NCBI GenBank assembly: GCA_021307315.1
Contig: JAJSPD010000167.1
Coordinates: 1 to 37,884 of the forward strand
DNA length: 37,884 nucleotides
Direction: 5' to 3'
DNA from: Bisporella sp. PMI_857
Taxonomy: Eukaryota > Ascomycota > Leotiomycetes > Helotiales > Helotiaceae
A program made the position numbers and the translations under genes. Positions 1-11,269 of this stretch are shown piece after piece. The stretch's first letter is position 1. Each line of letters begins with the position of its first letter. The notes beneath the pieces are model-generated. The model was not told where the DNA came from, searched no databases, and saw nothing but the letters and a program-made list of their open reading frames with translations.

Positions 1-251
1 AAAATAATTCAATATAAATTGAGTTGTTGAGTTTTTTTTAGACACACTGATTAGCACTTCATTATTTTAAATAGCCGACTTATACTTTTGCTTTTAGTAA
101 ACATCTGCCGGCTTGATATAGTAAAGGAAAATGAGGCTTTTTGGCGGAATAATAACTTGAAATTTTTTTAATAGCCTAGAAGCATTTTCTCTATTGCCGT
201 TTTAGGAAAGATTATTAACTTAGATGTATCTTTTGCCATAATGTCGAGAAC
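1..251. other. Left flank of element R, no gene seen
   Basis: AT-rich sequence with no convincing coding frame. It ends at the TA (252-253) that forms the target duplication of element R. Confidence 0.5.
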
Positions 252-253
252 TA

Positions 254-294
254 ACGTCTGTCCCTGTGTAGCGAGACGCACCCTGTCACGAGAC
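254..294 (+). repeat. Left TIR of element R
   Basis: About 41 bp, with a near-palindrome (TGTGTAGCGAGACGCA) in the middle. It matches, in inverted or direct orientation, 6398-6438, 22107-22148, 22217-22257, 33447-33487 and 33735-33775. After the TIR the sequence continues GAATCT, the signature of arm A ends. Confidence 0.85.
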
Positions 295-890
295 GAATCT
301 ATAGTTTTAGAATCATAAACTTTTTCTCAGAAAGTTTATGAAGTTGTTACTTACATTTTATTTTCTTTGACTATTTCCCTTTAAGGAGACCACTTAGCAA
401 TAGAGAAAAGACTATAGTTAACTACGCCGTCGATCGTTTTAATCACGCTACTAATCGCCGCTTTTGCTTTTTCCCCCTGCTTAATCACGACTATTAAAGT
501 CTTTTCAAAATTCGGAGCACTTAGGTAAAGGTCCTATGATGAAAGAATATAGTTCTAAATTTTAAAGACAATTAGAGAGGAAAATAATATAGTCCGGGAG
601 TTACGCCGGTGCAATGAGAAGGACTACATATTTCACTGCTTAGTAATCCGCACTAGCCTAGTTACAATATACTATATTCACGCCAGGGATCGCTATATTT
701 TATTTACTTAGCCACGATTCTCCCAGGCCTAATCACGTGCGTGGCGTAAGAGCAGCTTTCATTCTATCGGCAGGTGGCAGCACGCTGGTGCTTGGAGCGC
801 CGTCTCTCGTCTCCTTCTACATACAGTGCCATCACAACGGCAGAATAATATCGACCGACAAAGCTAGTCAAGTCCTAGCGCGGCGTGCCT
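295..890. repeat. Arm A of element R (downstream arm)
   Basis: This arm is homologous in reverse complement to 11270-11557 plus 21956-22107 (element P) and to about 25645-26217 plus 33388-33446 (element Q). Landmarks shared by all copies are AGTCTTTTCAAAATTCGGAG and the GGGAGTTACGCCGG block. The similarity with Q runs to about 890, that with P stops near 735. No coding frame was recognised. Confidence 0.8.
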
Positions 891-1004
891 AAACCCTCTC
901 ATATTTCTCATTAACTCCAGTTTTGTGATTTAACTTAGGTATGTTTATATAGACAAGAGACTGTGGCTGTCTAGCAGGCAGCTACCCGTGATCTGGGATC
1001 CAAC

Positions 1005-1031
1005 TGCGTCTCGGGACGCAGGGATAGACGT
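1005..1031 (-). repeat. Isolated partial TIR end inside element R
   Basis: The sequence TGCGTCTCGGGACGCAGGGA followed by TAGACGT and TA matches the outer 27 bp of the family TIR in right-end orientation. It is not found at the matching place in P or Q. It could be the second end of a short derivative spanning 254-1031, or a relic of another copy. Confidence 0.55.
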
Positions 1032-1108
1032 TACCAACGACAGCTGTTAAAGCCTATAAAAGTCCTCTGGCTCAAATGACCCATTACGAGAGAACGACCA
1101 CATGACTT

Positions 1109-1486
1109 TCATACTTTGTGAACATACTTTCCTTGCGAATCTCTTTCTTTCTTTGCAAACAACCATTTTGCCAAAGCCGCAGTCGATCTCGTTCGTGCCC
1201 TTGTACCGTCATACCCATTCATCACCATGACCTGTTTTACTCTACCATGTTTATTGAATGCAGCTACTTACAAGGCAATCCATCCACGCCTGTTTTCTAT
1301 CCCCACTTCTGCGCCTTTCTTAATGAGCAGCTTGACAACGGCCTCGTGCCCGTTTCGAATAGCCCACCATAGCAGCGCCTAACCGACTTTATCTTCCGAG
1401 TCGGCCTCGACTTTGCCAGTCTCGAGCAGCTGCTTGACAACGGCCTTGTGCCCATTCTCAGCAGCGTACGAGAGCGACGTCCGACC
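1109..1486 (-). pseudogene. C-terminal ankyrin tail of the HET-ankyrin gene, behind in-frame stops
   Basis: The frame of the HET-ankyrin gene continues past its stop (TAA, 1487-1489). It encodes one more full repeat (GRTSLSYAAENGHKAVV), then a TAG (1379-1381) where ankyrin repeats often have Gln before (T/A)PL. The next repeat (WAIRNGHEAVVKLLI) ends with WIAL, a TAA (1268-1270), and VAAFNKHGRVKQVMV, which resembles the usual closing repeat of fungal ankyrin proteins. The frame stays open to a TGA at 1109-1111. The family comparison is from memory. So the gene was probably about 100 residues longer, and its last repeats are now cut off by C-to-T type changes. Confidence 0.7.
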
Positions 1487-4400
1487 TTACGTCCGACTAT
1501 ACAACCAGTCTTTCAATACATCCTCCAAGTCATCCTCCGAGTCAACCATGGATTGGTGCTCGAGCAGCTTAACGACGGCCTCGTGCCCATTCTCAGCAGC
1601 ATATGAGAGCGGTGTCCGCCAAGACCTATCCTTTGAGTCGACCACGGATTGGTGCGCGAGCAGTAGCTTAACGACGGCCTCGTGCCCGTTTTCAGCAGCA
1701 TATGAGAGCGGCGTCCGACCAGACCCATCCTCCGAGTCGGCCACGGATTGGTGCTCGAGCAGTAGCTTAACAACGGCCTCGTGCCCGTTTTCAGCAGTAT
1801 ATAAAAGCGGTGTCCGACCAGACTTATCCTTCGAGTCGACCACGGCTTTGCGTTTCTGTCTAGCACTGTACAACAGCGGCGTCCGACCAAACATTCGACT
1901 ATACAACCGATCTTTCGATTCATTTTTTAAGTCAACTATAAATTGGTGCGCGAGCAGTAGCTTAACGACGGCCTCGTGCCTATTCTTAGCAGCATATAAA
2001 AGCGGCGTTCGCCAAGACTTATCTCTTGAGTCGACCACGGATTGGTGCGCGAGCAGTAGCTTAACGACGGCCTCGTGCCCGTTTTCAGCAGCATATGAGA
2101 GCGGCGTCCGACCAGACCCATCCTCCGAGTCGGCCACGGATTGGTGCTCGAGCAGTAGCTTAACGACGGCCTCGTGCCCGTTCTCAGCAGCATATGAGAG
2201 CGGCGTCCGACCAGACATCCAACTATACAACCGATCTTTCGATTCATCCTCTAAGTCAACTATGGATTGGTGTGCGAGCAGTAGCTTAACGACGGCCTCG
2301 TGCCCGTTCTCAGCAGCATATGAGAGCGGCGTCCGCCAAGACCTATTTTTTGAGCCGACCACGGATTGGTGCTTGAGCAGTAGCTTAACGACGCCTTCGT
2401 GCCCGTTCTCAGCAGCATATGAGAGCGGCGTCCGACCAGACTCATCCTCCGAGTCGGCCACGGCATAGAGCTCGAGTAGTGGCTTGACTATAGCCTCGTG
2501 CCTATTTTTAGCAGCGTATAAGAGTGGTGTCCGACCAGACATCCGACTATACAACCGATCTTTCGATTCATCCTTTAAGTCAACTATGGATTGGTGCGCG
2601 AGCAGTAGCTTAACGACGGCCTCGTGCCCGTTCTCAGCAGCATATGAAAGCGGTGTCCGCCAAGACCTATCCTTTGAGTCGACTACGGATTGGTGCTCGA
2701 GCAGTAGCTTAACGACAGCCTCGTGCCCGTTTTCAGCAGCATATAAGAGCGGCGTCCGACCAGACCCATCCTCCGAGTCGGCCACGGATTGGTGCTCGAG
2801 CAGTAGCTTAACGACGGCCTCGTGCCCGTTCTTAGCAGCATATGAAAGCGGTGTCCGACCAGGCATATCCTTCAAGTTGACTACTGCTATGCGTTCCTGT
2901 CTAGCACTGTACAACAGCGGTGTCCGACCAGACATCCGACTATACAACCGATCTTTCGATTCATCCTCTAAGTCAACTATAGATTGGTGCGCAAGCAGTA
3001 GCTTAACGACGGCCTCGTGCCCGTTCTCAGCAGCATATGAAAGCGGCGTCCGCCAAGACTTATCCTTTGAGTCGACTACGGATTGGTGCTCGAGCAGTAG
3101 CTTAACGACGGCCTCGTGCCCGTTTTCAGCAGCATATAAAAGCGGCGTCCGACCAGACCCATCCTCCGAGTCGGCCACGGATTGGTGCTCGAGCAGTAGC
3201 TTAACAACGGTTTCGTGCCCGTTCTCAGCAGCATATGAAAGCGGTGTCCGACCAGACCTATCCTTCGAGTCGACCACGGCTTTGCGTTCTTGTCTAGCAC
3301 TGTACAACAGCGGCGTCCGACCAAACATCCGACTATACAACCGATCTTTCGATTCATCTTTTAAGTCAACTATAGATTGGTGCGCGAGCAGTAGCTTAAC
3401 GACGGCTTCGTGCCCGTTCTCAGCAGCATATGAAAGCGGCGTCCGCCAAGACTTATCCTTTGAGTCGACCACGGATTGGTGCGCGAGCAGTAGCTTAACG
3501 ACGGCCTCGTACCCATTCTCAGCAGCATATGAGAGCGGCGTCCGACAAGACTTATCCTCCGAGTCGACCACGAATTGGTGCTCGAGCAGTAGCTTAACAA
3601 CGCCTTCGTGCCCGTTCTCAGCAGCATATGAGAGCGGCGTCCGACCAGACCCATCCTCCGAGTCGGCCACGGTATAGAGCTCGAGTAGTGGCTTGACTAT
3701 GGCCTCGTGCCCGTTCTCAGCAGCATATGAGAGGGGCGTCCGACCAGACTCATCCTTTGAGTCGGCCACGGCATGGAGCTCGAGCAGTAGCTTGACCATG
3801 GCCTCGTACCCCTTCTCAGTAGTGTAGGAGAGCGGCGTCCGACCAGACTCATCCTTCGAGTCTACCACGGCCTGGAACTCGAGCAACTTGACGATGGCCT
3901 CGTGCCCCTTCTCAGTAGCGTATGAGAGCGGCGTCCGACCAGACTCATCCTTTGAGTCGACCTCGACCTGGCCCGTCTTGAGCAGTTGCTTGACAACGGC
4001 CACGTGCCCTCTCTCAGCAGCCCACGACAGCGGCGTCCGACCACTCCCATCCTTCAAGTCGACATTGACCTTATCCATTGTAAGCAGTCGCTTGACTATT
4101 GTCTCCTGCCCATCCTTTGAAGCACTTATAAGAACCGTGCTGCTTAATGAACCTAAACTTTGTAAGAACTCCGGTAATGTCCAGTCAAGAAATTTGTAAA
4201 GTAAACCATCTAGGTGTGTACGAAATAATAAGAATGAAGTCGTATCACTGATAACATGGAGTAATGGCTTCTCATAATCTGGAAGCAATTTTTTGTAGGC
4301 ATCGGATGATATACCTAGCAAGGCGTAAACAATATCCCGCTTGTCAGTGGCCTCGCTATTCCCAAATTTCTTTAACAGAGTATAAAGGTCGCGATTATCC

Positions 4401-5131
4401 TTCCACCATGATGTTTGTCGTAAAGGGCCTGGCATTATATCTAGAACAGCTTGGCAATGAGGATCTGGTCGTAATCCTAGTAACCTCGGAACTTGAACGA
4501 AAACTAACGCTGAGATAGACTTATTGCCACAAAGGACAGTTGCAACTCGGGCATTAGCAACTTCTTGTAAGATCCAAATTCTCCGAAACCATCGGCGGCT
4601 TAATAAGAACTTCATTCCCTCATAACATCCGGCTGGGAAAGACTTTACCCAAAACCGCGCTAATTCTCTCCAGGAACCTTCCTTCTTAACAAAAAGCTCG
4701 TGTAGTGGTTTCATAGAATCCATAATAAGGTCGGTCTCCTTAGTGCCTTGCCCTAACCAAATAACAACTTGTTCAGCATTCTGGTATATACGACCCATTT
4801 GTTGAACTTGATGCCCTTTCTCTTGTGTATTGTCTTGATCAATACAAATAGCATCAATCCACAAATATCGTGATCCATCTTTAGAGCGTATTTGTTGGAG
4901 TGCCTTGTATGCATTTAAGGTGACGCCCATTGTGATTCCATCGACCGTAATCGTAGCTGCTTTTCTCTTATTTCCCCATCTATATGACAATGCATCATAT
5001 GGTATACTCTCTTCGATCGATCCATAAATAATCTCGCAATGAATATCGTCTCTGAGATTGCCTTGAAGAAGCTTGAGAAGCCTAAAGGAAGATCCGTTGA
5101 AATCCAGTGGTCGATATGTGTATGCGGCCAT
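1487..5131 (-). CDS. HET-domain protein with a large ankyrin-repeat array
   Basis: The 1214-residue protein starts MAAYTYRPLDFNGSSFRLLK, a typical HET start, so the ATG at 5131 is chosen. The HET motifs are YDALSYRWGN (45-54), LWIDAICIDQ (90-99) and RRWFRRIWILQE (179-190). A helical linker with RDIVYALLGI follows (265-274), then about 26 ankyrin repeats from residue 331 to the end. HET proteins act in heterokaryon incompatibility and programmed cell death; the ankyrin array would be the sensor (family knowledge and inference). The repeats are nearly identical and form a higher-order unit: a repeat with the insert ESKDRLYSRM, often a 23-residue short repeat (TPLLYSARQERKAVV), then two normal repeats. 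There are no internal stops, unlike other genes in the window. It is the cargo of element R. Long antisense frames opposite the array are by-products of the repeats. Confidence 0.85.
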   Translation of the reverse strand: MAAYTYRPLDFNGSSFRLLKLLQGNLRDDIHCEIIYGSIEESIPYDALSYRWGNKRKAATITVDGITMGVTLNAYKALQQIRSKDGSRYLWIDAICIDQDNTQEKGHQVQQMGRIYQNAEQVVIWLGQGTKETDLIMDSMKPLHELFVKKEGSWRELARFWVKSFPAGCYEGMKFLLSRRWFRRIWILQEVANARVATVLCGNKSISALVFVQVPRLLGLRPDPHCQAVLDIMPGPLRQTSWWKDNRDLYTLLKKFGNSEATDKRDIVYALLGISSDAYKKLLPDYEKPLLHVISDTTSFLLFRTHLDGLLYKFLDWTLPEFLQSLGSLSSTVLISASKDGQETIVKRLLTMDKVNVDLKDGSGRTPLSWAAERGHVAVVKQLLKTGQVEVDSKDESGRTPLSYATEKGHEAIVKLLEFQAVVDSKDESGRTPLSYTTEKGYEAMVKLLLELHAVADSKDESGRTPLSYAAENGHEAIVKPLLELYTVADSEDGSGRTPLSYAAENGHEGVVKLLLEHQFVVDSEDKSCRTPLSYAAENGYEAVVKLLLAHQSVVDSKDKSWRTPLSYAAENGHEAVVKLLLAHQSIVDLKDESKDRLYSRMFGRTPLLYSARQERKAVVDSKDRSGRTPLSYAAENGHETVVKLLLEHQSVADSEDGSGRTPLLYAAENGHEAVVKLLLEHQSVVDSKDKSWRTPLSYAAENGHEAVVKLLLAHQSIVDLEDESKDRLYSRMSGRTPLLYSARQERIAVVNLKDMPGRTPLSYAAKNGHEAVVKLLLEHQSVADSEDGSGRTPLLYAAENGHEAVVKLLLEHQSVVDSKDRSWRTPLSYAAENGHEAVVKLLLAHQSIVDLKDESKDRLYSRMSGRTPLLYAAKNRHEAIVKPLLELYAVADSEDESGRTPLSYAAENGHEGVVKLLLKHQSVVGSKNRSWRTPLSYAAENGHEAVVKLLLAHQSIVDLEDESKDRLYSWMSGRTPLSYAAENGHEAVVKLLLEHQSVADSEDGSGRTPLSYAAENGHEAVVKLLLAHQSVVDSRDKSWRTPLLYAAKNRHEAVVKLLLAHQFIVDLKNESKDRLYSRMFGRTPLLYSARQKRKAVVDSKDKSGRTPLLYTAENGHEAVVKLLLEHQSVADSEDGSGRTPLSYAAENGHEAVVKLLLAHQSVVDSKDRSWRTPLSYAAENGHEAVVKLLEHQSMVDSEDDLEDVLKDWLYSRT

Positions 5132-6216
5132 TTGTATGCTTCAAAGGGAGGAGTTGGAGTAAAGAACATGCTAGTGCGCTGGTAGGGTTTCAGAGGGATG
5201 TGGCTAGCCTGGGTAATGAAAAGCTTAGTAAGTTTTGGAGAGGAATAGAGATTAGGTAAAACTGACGAATAAGTTTCTAAGCAGAAGGGAGAAAAGCGGG
5301 AGATATCGTGTGCAAAGAGCAATATTCGAATCATCCGGATGAGTCAAAGTGAAGGTCAGAGCTTTCGTCGTCCAAAGAACATCGCGCTTGCTGCTAAAGA
5401 AAGGTAAAATGGGTTTGAAATAGTAGAGCCTCACGATGGGCCTGGCGAGGTTGCTCCGCCGCGAATGCTCAGGCAGCAGTAGATTGCACTATCCCGTATC
5501 GCTAAGCCAGGTTTATAGCGCGTAAATGGTCTCCCGCACAGTAAGGTCTGTGGAAGAGGTTGATCAGGCGTGCGTTTCTGATGTTCACGTTTTTAGAATC
5601 CTGGGATTCCGAAATGCTTCACACAATCCAAAAATCCAGATCTGGTATTTCCTATGGAGGCTGTGGGATCTAGGTAACTCAAGAGCTCTTTAGTGCATGC
5701 AGCAGCCGTTGCAGAAGGCTCTTCCTGGTGACAGGTGCGTTCCTTCTTACAGGCCGAGTAAATCACAGCGAAGAATTGGCTTCGGACACTGAGACTAAAT
5801 ACAGTGACACGGCAGCTAATCGACGTCCCTGCGAGGCGAAAATCCCGTAGTATATCGCCAAGGTGCAAAAATCTCAACACTGGATGATAGAATCGTTGTT
5901 AGGATTTAAAGGCTTGGGATTCGATCATAAGTCATTAACCAGTATAAATATCATGTTGTCACTTAGTTCTCCGCTTTTTCTAAAAAATACTGCATTCGGC
6001 TGAAGCTAGCTCTACGATGTGTCACAGCAGGGGGATCCTGTCATATATCAAATAGCCAGATTGCCCTTAGATCTCCTTCGTCCTATAGAGTTCTATCTTT
6101 ATGGGATTACCTTAGATTAGTTAGGTTAATTGACTCGTGATGAATTTCACGTTCTCCTGACGGCGAGATGCTTGCTAATACCTGCAATGTCATTAGCCAG
6201 CTAAGCGACACTTTAA
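5132..6216. other. Upstream region of the HET-ankyrin gene, no gene seen
   Basis: About 1.1 kb between the HET-ankyrin start and arm B of R. Only short frames without recognisable similarity occur. It presumably holds the promoter; no TATA box or regulatory motif stands out. Confidence 0.4.
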
Positions 6217-6397
6217 CAGCCACATATCATTTTACCGAGATTACTATAACCACACCGTCGCTGACCAGGATCCTTGATCGCTTGATTAGAGGAGGTATCA
6301 GCCTATGTGGCGATAGCGATGAAATGGCGCGCTCTGGCCGCTACAACACTGAGAATAACTTTTTAGCATCATAATAAAACTCGGAAATCCATATCTA
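6217..6397 (-). repeat. Arm B of element R, inner part
   Basis: The reverse complement matches arm B of P (about 6660-6850) and Q (about 22490-22675). Shared blocks include CCGAGATTACTATA, the GATCCTTGATCG block and GGAGGTATCAGCC. It is cut at TA 6396-6397 by the left end of P and resumes at 33490. Confidence 0.85.
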
Positions 6398-6438
6398 ACG
6401 TCTATCCCTGCGTGCCGAGACGCACCCTATAACGAGAC
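6398..6438 (+). repeat. Left TIR of element P
   Basis: Starts ACGTCTATCCCTGCGTGCCG and ends ACGAGAC. It is followed by AAAACGTAGGTACTTCGAG, the signature of arm B ends, also seen at 22258 and in reverse at 33716-33734. Confidence 0.85.
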
Positions 6439-6990
6439 AAAACGTAGGTACTTCGAGTTTAAGCGACTAAAAATCTGTGAATATATAAAAATTTCTATTT
6501 ATTTCTATTTCAATTATATTATATACTTCTCCCGAACACTCCTGACCTATTAATTCCAAAAATTATCGCTGCGTTGTCGCCACCCCCATGAATTTACAGA
6601 CGTCTTTTTTTGACACTATAATAGACCTTTCGACTTTCAACGCCACTATCAGGCTTTTTCCACTTTTTAAACTCATAAAACGATTAAGTATAGATATCTA
6701 ACTTTTTTTATAATGCTAAAACGTTATTTTCAGTCTTGTGGCGGCCGTGGCGCGCTATCTTATACAACGTCGCCACACGGGCTGATACCTCCTTTAATCA
6801 AACGATCAAGGATTCTAGTCAGCGACGGTGTAGCTATAGTAATCTCGGTAAAATTGTAACAAAATCTGTAAGGGCTAAATATGTAGCTGCGACGTTTGTG
6901 GCTGCGCGAGATCTTGCTGTAAAAATCCGCTTCACGACATCCTCCGAAACTTTTTCAAGCAGAGCAAAAAGTGGCCTTGCGCTTTATAAC
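6439..6990. repeat. Arm B of element P
   Basis: Alignable by eye with 22258-22765 (Q) and with 6217-6397 plus 33490-33734 (R, reversed). The copies differ mostly by transitions. It contains short frames but none with a convincing protein. Confidence 0.75.
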
Positions 6991-7379
6991 CGTCCCGTTC
7001 CTTCAATCCGCACCTACAGTATTTTGCCGTTTTTCAACTTTAGAGAAACTGCATAAAATCTGAAATGGCCTCCGGCGTTTTAACAACAACGGACAACTTG
7101 CTTTAAAATCAGTTTGTAATGTGTAAAGTTTCCAATGAAATAAAGCGTTTTTTGCGTTTTGCTTACTTTCGCTATGCAAGTGGCTGGCCAGATTGCGCCA
7201 CGACGCAGCTTTGTGGGCGGCGCTTACGATTACAACGGCATATTCTTTTTACTATTAGTCTTTCGACGGCTGCTTCACATTTCGTCGATCTTGAATCGCA
7301 GTGCTTGCGTAATATGCCGAACGAGCGATACGAGTCGCGCTTGCTATAAAATCGCTCGCGAACCTCTAGCATGTCTTTT
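6991..7379. other. Presumed promoter region of the HET-NB-ARC-TPR gene
   Basis: Unique sequence between arm B and the gene. Several short overlapping frames occur, none recognised. Confidence 0.35.
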
Positions 7380-10300
7380 ATACGCTTTTTGCAACGCACA
7401 CACAACAGCGAGATTGTTTTTCGCGAACCTACTATCAGCGATGTCTTTGCTTACGCAATACTTTTTTATACCTGGGGAAAAAAGGAAGTCATTTTCAGGA
7501 TATCTAAGTTGGCGTAAACATGAATAACACTGTAAACAAGGCTGGGTAAAGAAAAATACAGTTCTGCGCAAAGCAAGCTGCAGCCGATAGACTGCAATAC
7601 TTCTGGGTTGATACTTGTTGCATTGATAAAAAGAATGCGGTCGAGCTTGGCGCAGCGATTAATTCTATGTTTCGGTGGTATCAAAACGCTGCGCGCTGCT
7701 ACGTCTACTTTTTAAATGTCTCTAAACTCGACACTGGAGCGGATGACAAAAGAGCATAAAAAAAGGCTTTCAGGAAAAGTCGATAGTTTACTCGAAGCTG
7801 GACGTTTCAAGAGCTTATCGCACTAAAGCTGGTTGATTTTTTTAGCTTGAAAAGTAAGCTACTTAGGAGCAAATTGTCGCTTAAGTCTAAAATATACGAG
7901 ATTACTAGCATCGCGAATAATGCTTTTCGAGGCGATGTATTGTCGAATTTTAGCATCAAAAAGCGGAAGTCCTGAGCAAAACGCCGCACTACTACGATTA
8001 AAGAAAATAAAGTTTACTGCTTAATCGGGATTTTTGATGTTTCTATAGTACTAAACTACGAAGAAAAAAGAAACCAGGCATTTAGGCGGCTGAAAAAAAA
8101 GATCTACAGGTTGTACAAAAGTAAGTCGTTTGTATAAATGTGCTAACTGAAGTAATAGGATTAACTAGCGCAAATGTCGATTTCGAACAATTTGCTGTCG
8201 GGCTCAACTTTGCGTCATTTTTTGGAGCTGTACACTTTGTTGCCAAAGAAATAGAGCTGTCGAAGATGCATAATCTTTTTTACGGTTACAGTAGTCGATT
8301 CTGTGTTGTTTTACATAGTCTTAGGAAAATAAAAAAAACTCAACTTGCGATCACATATACTAAACGACATAAAGAAAAGTACACGGCAATTTTCTAGTTA
8401 AACGCGAATAACTAGAACTCTTTTAAGCTAGGCTTTCGGGACGTCGCTCAGCAAGTGCTGAAACATTATCTCTTAACTAATGTGCTAGCAAGTGTAAACC
8501 TAGACGAAAACCTTAATCAAGTTGTTAATACAGTCAAAGCTTGGCTTGACTTCTCAAAAAACACAAAGTAGCTGATGATTTACGACAATTTCGATAACCT
8601 TAAAATACTTAGCAATCTTAACGGCTCGGCAGTCGATATATGCTAATTCTTTCTTCAGTCTGACTACGGATTGATCATTGTTACAACGCGGTTGTCGCAA
8701 ATTAGGCAAAGTAAACGAATCTATATTCAAAAATTGCCGGATGTTGAAGAAAGTTTTAAGATTTTGTTCAACATGTCGAAACGTAAAAGCATTGAAAAAG
8801 TATGTCAGTATAATTTGATAATAACAACTTCGACAAAACTAATAAAGCAGACTCCGATGCTATAGCACTTATTAAAGAATTAAACGGCCTGCTTTTTGTT
8901 CTGTCCACGGCAAAAACATATCTTAAACACGTAACGACAAGCTTTTCGGATTATTTTTAGCTTTATAAAAACTTTTGGCTAAAGCTTCAAATGAGTACTC
9001 TACAATTGAGTTCTTATAAGGACCGCTTACTATATACAACGTAGCAAATCACATTCGACCGGATTAAACAGCAGAATACAGCGTTAGTTAAGCTGCTTAA
9101 GCTGTAAGCATATTTCGATAAACAGGATATATAGTTTAGCTTACTTCGACACAGAAATTCCGTAAGCAATAAATGGATCAAAAAGCTTATTAAAAATAAA
9201 ACAAGCTTTCAAACTGCTATGAAACTGCTGTGTATTTACAGTTTAGTCTATGTAAATATATCTTTCAATCAGCGGTATAAATTAGCAGAGTATAGCATGT
9301 ATAGTTGTGTCTATTCCTAAACAGCATTTGTTTTGAACAAAAACTGGGACAAGAATCTCGCACAATTAGCATTAAATTGCATAGCATCAGAAGTTACTAG
9401 CACGGATAATAAAAACTAGTGGCTTTTACAGCGGCGACTGCTTTCGCATGTAACGAAATATAAATATTTACTCGCAAAAAGTAAAGTCAACGTTGAAAGT
9501 ATAAAATAGGCTTTACATAATTTGAGCCTTTTTTGCGCGGACCAAGAAAAGCTAGCTAATGCGGAAGCAATGTACTTTCGGGCTCTACAGGAATACGAAA
9601 GTGCAGCAACACAGAATCACATATCGATACTACAGACATTCAACAACTTAGGCTTACTTTATGCCAGTTAAAGTAAGCTATCAAAAGCAGAAAAAATGTA
9701 CACTCGGGCGCTACAAAAAAAGAAGAACCAGCTTGGACCAAATCACACATTTACTTTTAATACAGTAAATAACTTTAGTTTTCTTTATACTAATCAAAGT
9801 AAACAAATCAAAGCGGAGGCTATATACGCTTAAGCGTTGAAAAGATTTAATAAAACGTTTAAGCCTAAACACATATCGACACTTGATACTACCAACAATC
9901 TGGGTTTTCTCTACGCCGACTAGAACAAGCTAGCTAGTGCTGAGGCGATGTACTTTCGGGCTTTAGAAAAATATAAAAAAACCGTTAAACCGAACTACAC
10001 ATCGACACTCGCGACAGTCAACAACCTCGGCAACTTCTACCGCGACCAAAGCAAGCTGGCCGATGCAAAAGCTATATATACTCGGGCACTGAAAAAGAAA
10101 GAAAAAGCACTTAGACCGAAATACACATCCACGCTCGATACGGTTAATAACTTGGGCCTGCTCTATGCCGATCAAAGCAAGCTGACCGAAGCAGAGAAAA
10201 TGTATATTTTAGCGCTACGAAGCAAAAAAAAGGCACTTGGACTAGACCACTTATCGACACTCGATACGGTCAACAACTTAAGTGCACTTTACGCCGAGCA

Positions 10301-11060
10301 AAACAAGCTAGCTGAAACGGAGAAAATGTATATTCGGGCGTTGCAAGGCAAGGAAAAAGCACTTAAACCGAAGTATATATCGACACTCGACATAGTCAAT
10401 AACCTCGGCCTTTTTTATGTAGATCAAGGCAAGCTGATCGAAGCAGAACACATGTATGCTAAAGCACTAGAAAAGTACAAGAAGGCTCGTGGACTGAAGC
10501 ACATATCGATACTCGATACGGTCAACAACTTAAGTGCACTTTACGCTGAGCAAAGCAAGCTGGCTGAAGCAGAGGCGATGTACACTCGGGCGCTGCAAAG
10601 CAAAAAGAAGTTGCTTAGGCCGAAGCACGTATCGACACTTAATACTATTAACAACCTGAGCAACCTTTACTTTGACCAAAGCAAATTGGTCGAAACGGGA
10701 AAAATGTACACTCGGGCGCTACAAAGATACGAAACAGCATTTGATCCGGAAAATATATCGTCACACATACTAGCGCTTAATACAATGTTCAATCTCGGAG
10801 AGCTTTTTAAACGGACTTTTCAGAAAGATAGAGCGAAAGCATTATATAATAGAGCACTGTCTGGATTCATAACCATCCAAAGACTTTCTTCGGAAATGTG
10901 TAGCAAAATTAGGCGTCGGCTTCGGGAGTTGCAATTTGTGCCGGACAAATCGGAAGTTTGCGAAGATGAATCTACGGAGATTAGAGCGCCAGAGTCAAAG
11001 TCTCTCAAGCGGAAACATTCCGCAAGCTGGGAAACTGGCAGAATGTGGAATGGTCCATAA
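7380..11060 (+). pseudogene. HET-NB-ARC-TPR NLR-type gene, inactivated by transition mutations
   Basis: The original start is probably ATA at 7380 (I-R-F-L-Q-R-T, where relatives begin M-R-L-L). HET motifs follow: YAILFYTWGKKEVIF, then after one frame change near 7500-7540 YFWVDTCCIDKKNA and FTRSWTFQEL. Next come an NB-ARC part with a ruined Walker A (SLRKIKKT at 8317-8340 instead of GxGGxGKT), LMIYDNFDN, IIVTTRLSQ, and about 11 kinesin-light-chain type TPRs of 42 residues (from about 9510). Stops lie where the family has Trp (7784, 8395, 8569, 9042, 9105, 9132, 9318, 9417, 9507; TGA at 7973) or Gln (9669 and 9921 within the DQSKL motif of the TPRs). From 9948 the last 370 codons are open. 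The family is thought to work in fungal innate immunity and incompatibility. It is the cargo of element P and almost certainly not functional in full length. Confidence 0.85.
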
Positions 11061-11269
11061 TTGCAAAGACTTTTTTTTTCACGACTCCACTATACACATG
11101 TCCATGCAAATAACAGATTAAATGTCTTCGTTAATCTCTGGTCCAGAATCGAGCACGCAAAGCTTGCTTGGCGTAAATCATGCTAGCCCTTATATAGCAT
11201 AGCGCAGACGCCGCTATAAGGAGGGCCTCTTGACACGCTATAGGAACCCGTCCTTCCCCACTCGGCCGG

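Noticed and set aside
1413..3677. Two long plus-strand frames (351 and 397 codons) opposite the ankyrin array
   Set aside because: They are repetitive antisense readings of the ankyrin repeats and have no independent protein features.
7784..9509. Repair of TAG to TGG by fungal A-to-I mRNA editing
   Set aside because: Such editing is known in some ascomycetes, but the same genes also carry TAA at Trp and Gln positions, a lost start codon and a ruined P-loop, which editing would not restore.
9963..10175. Minus-strand frame inside the TPR region
   Set aside because: Antisense shadow of the TPR repeats.
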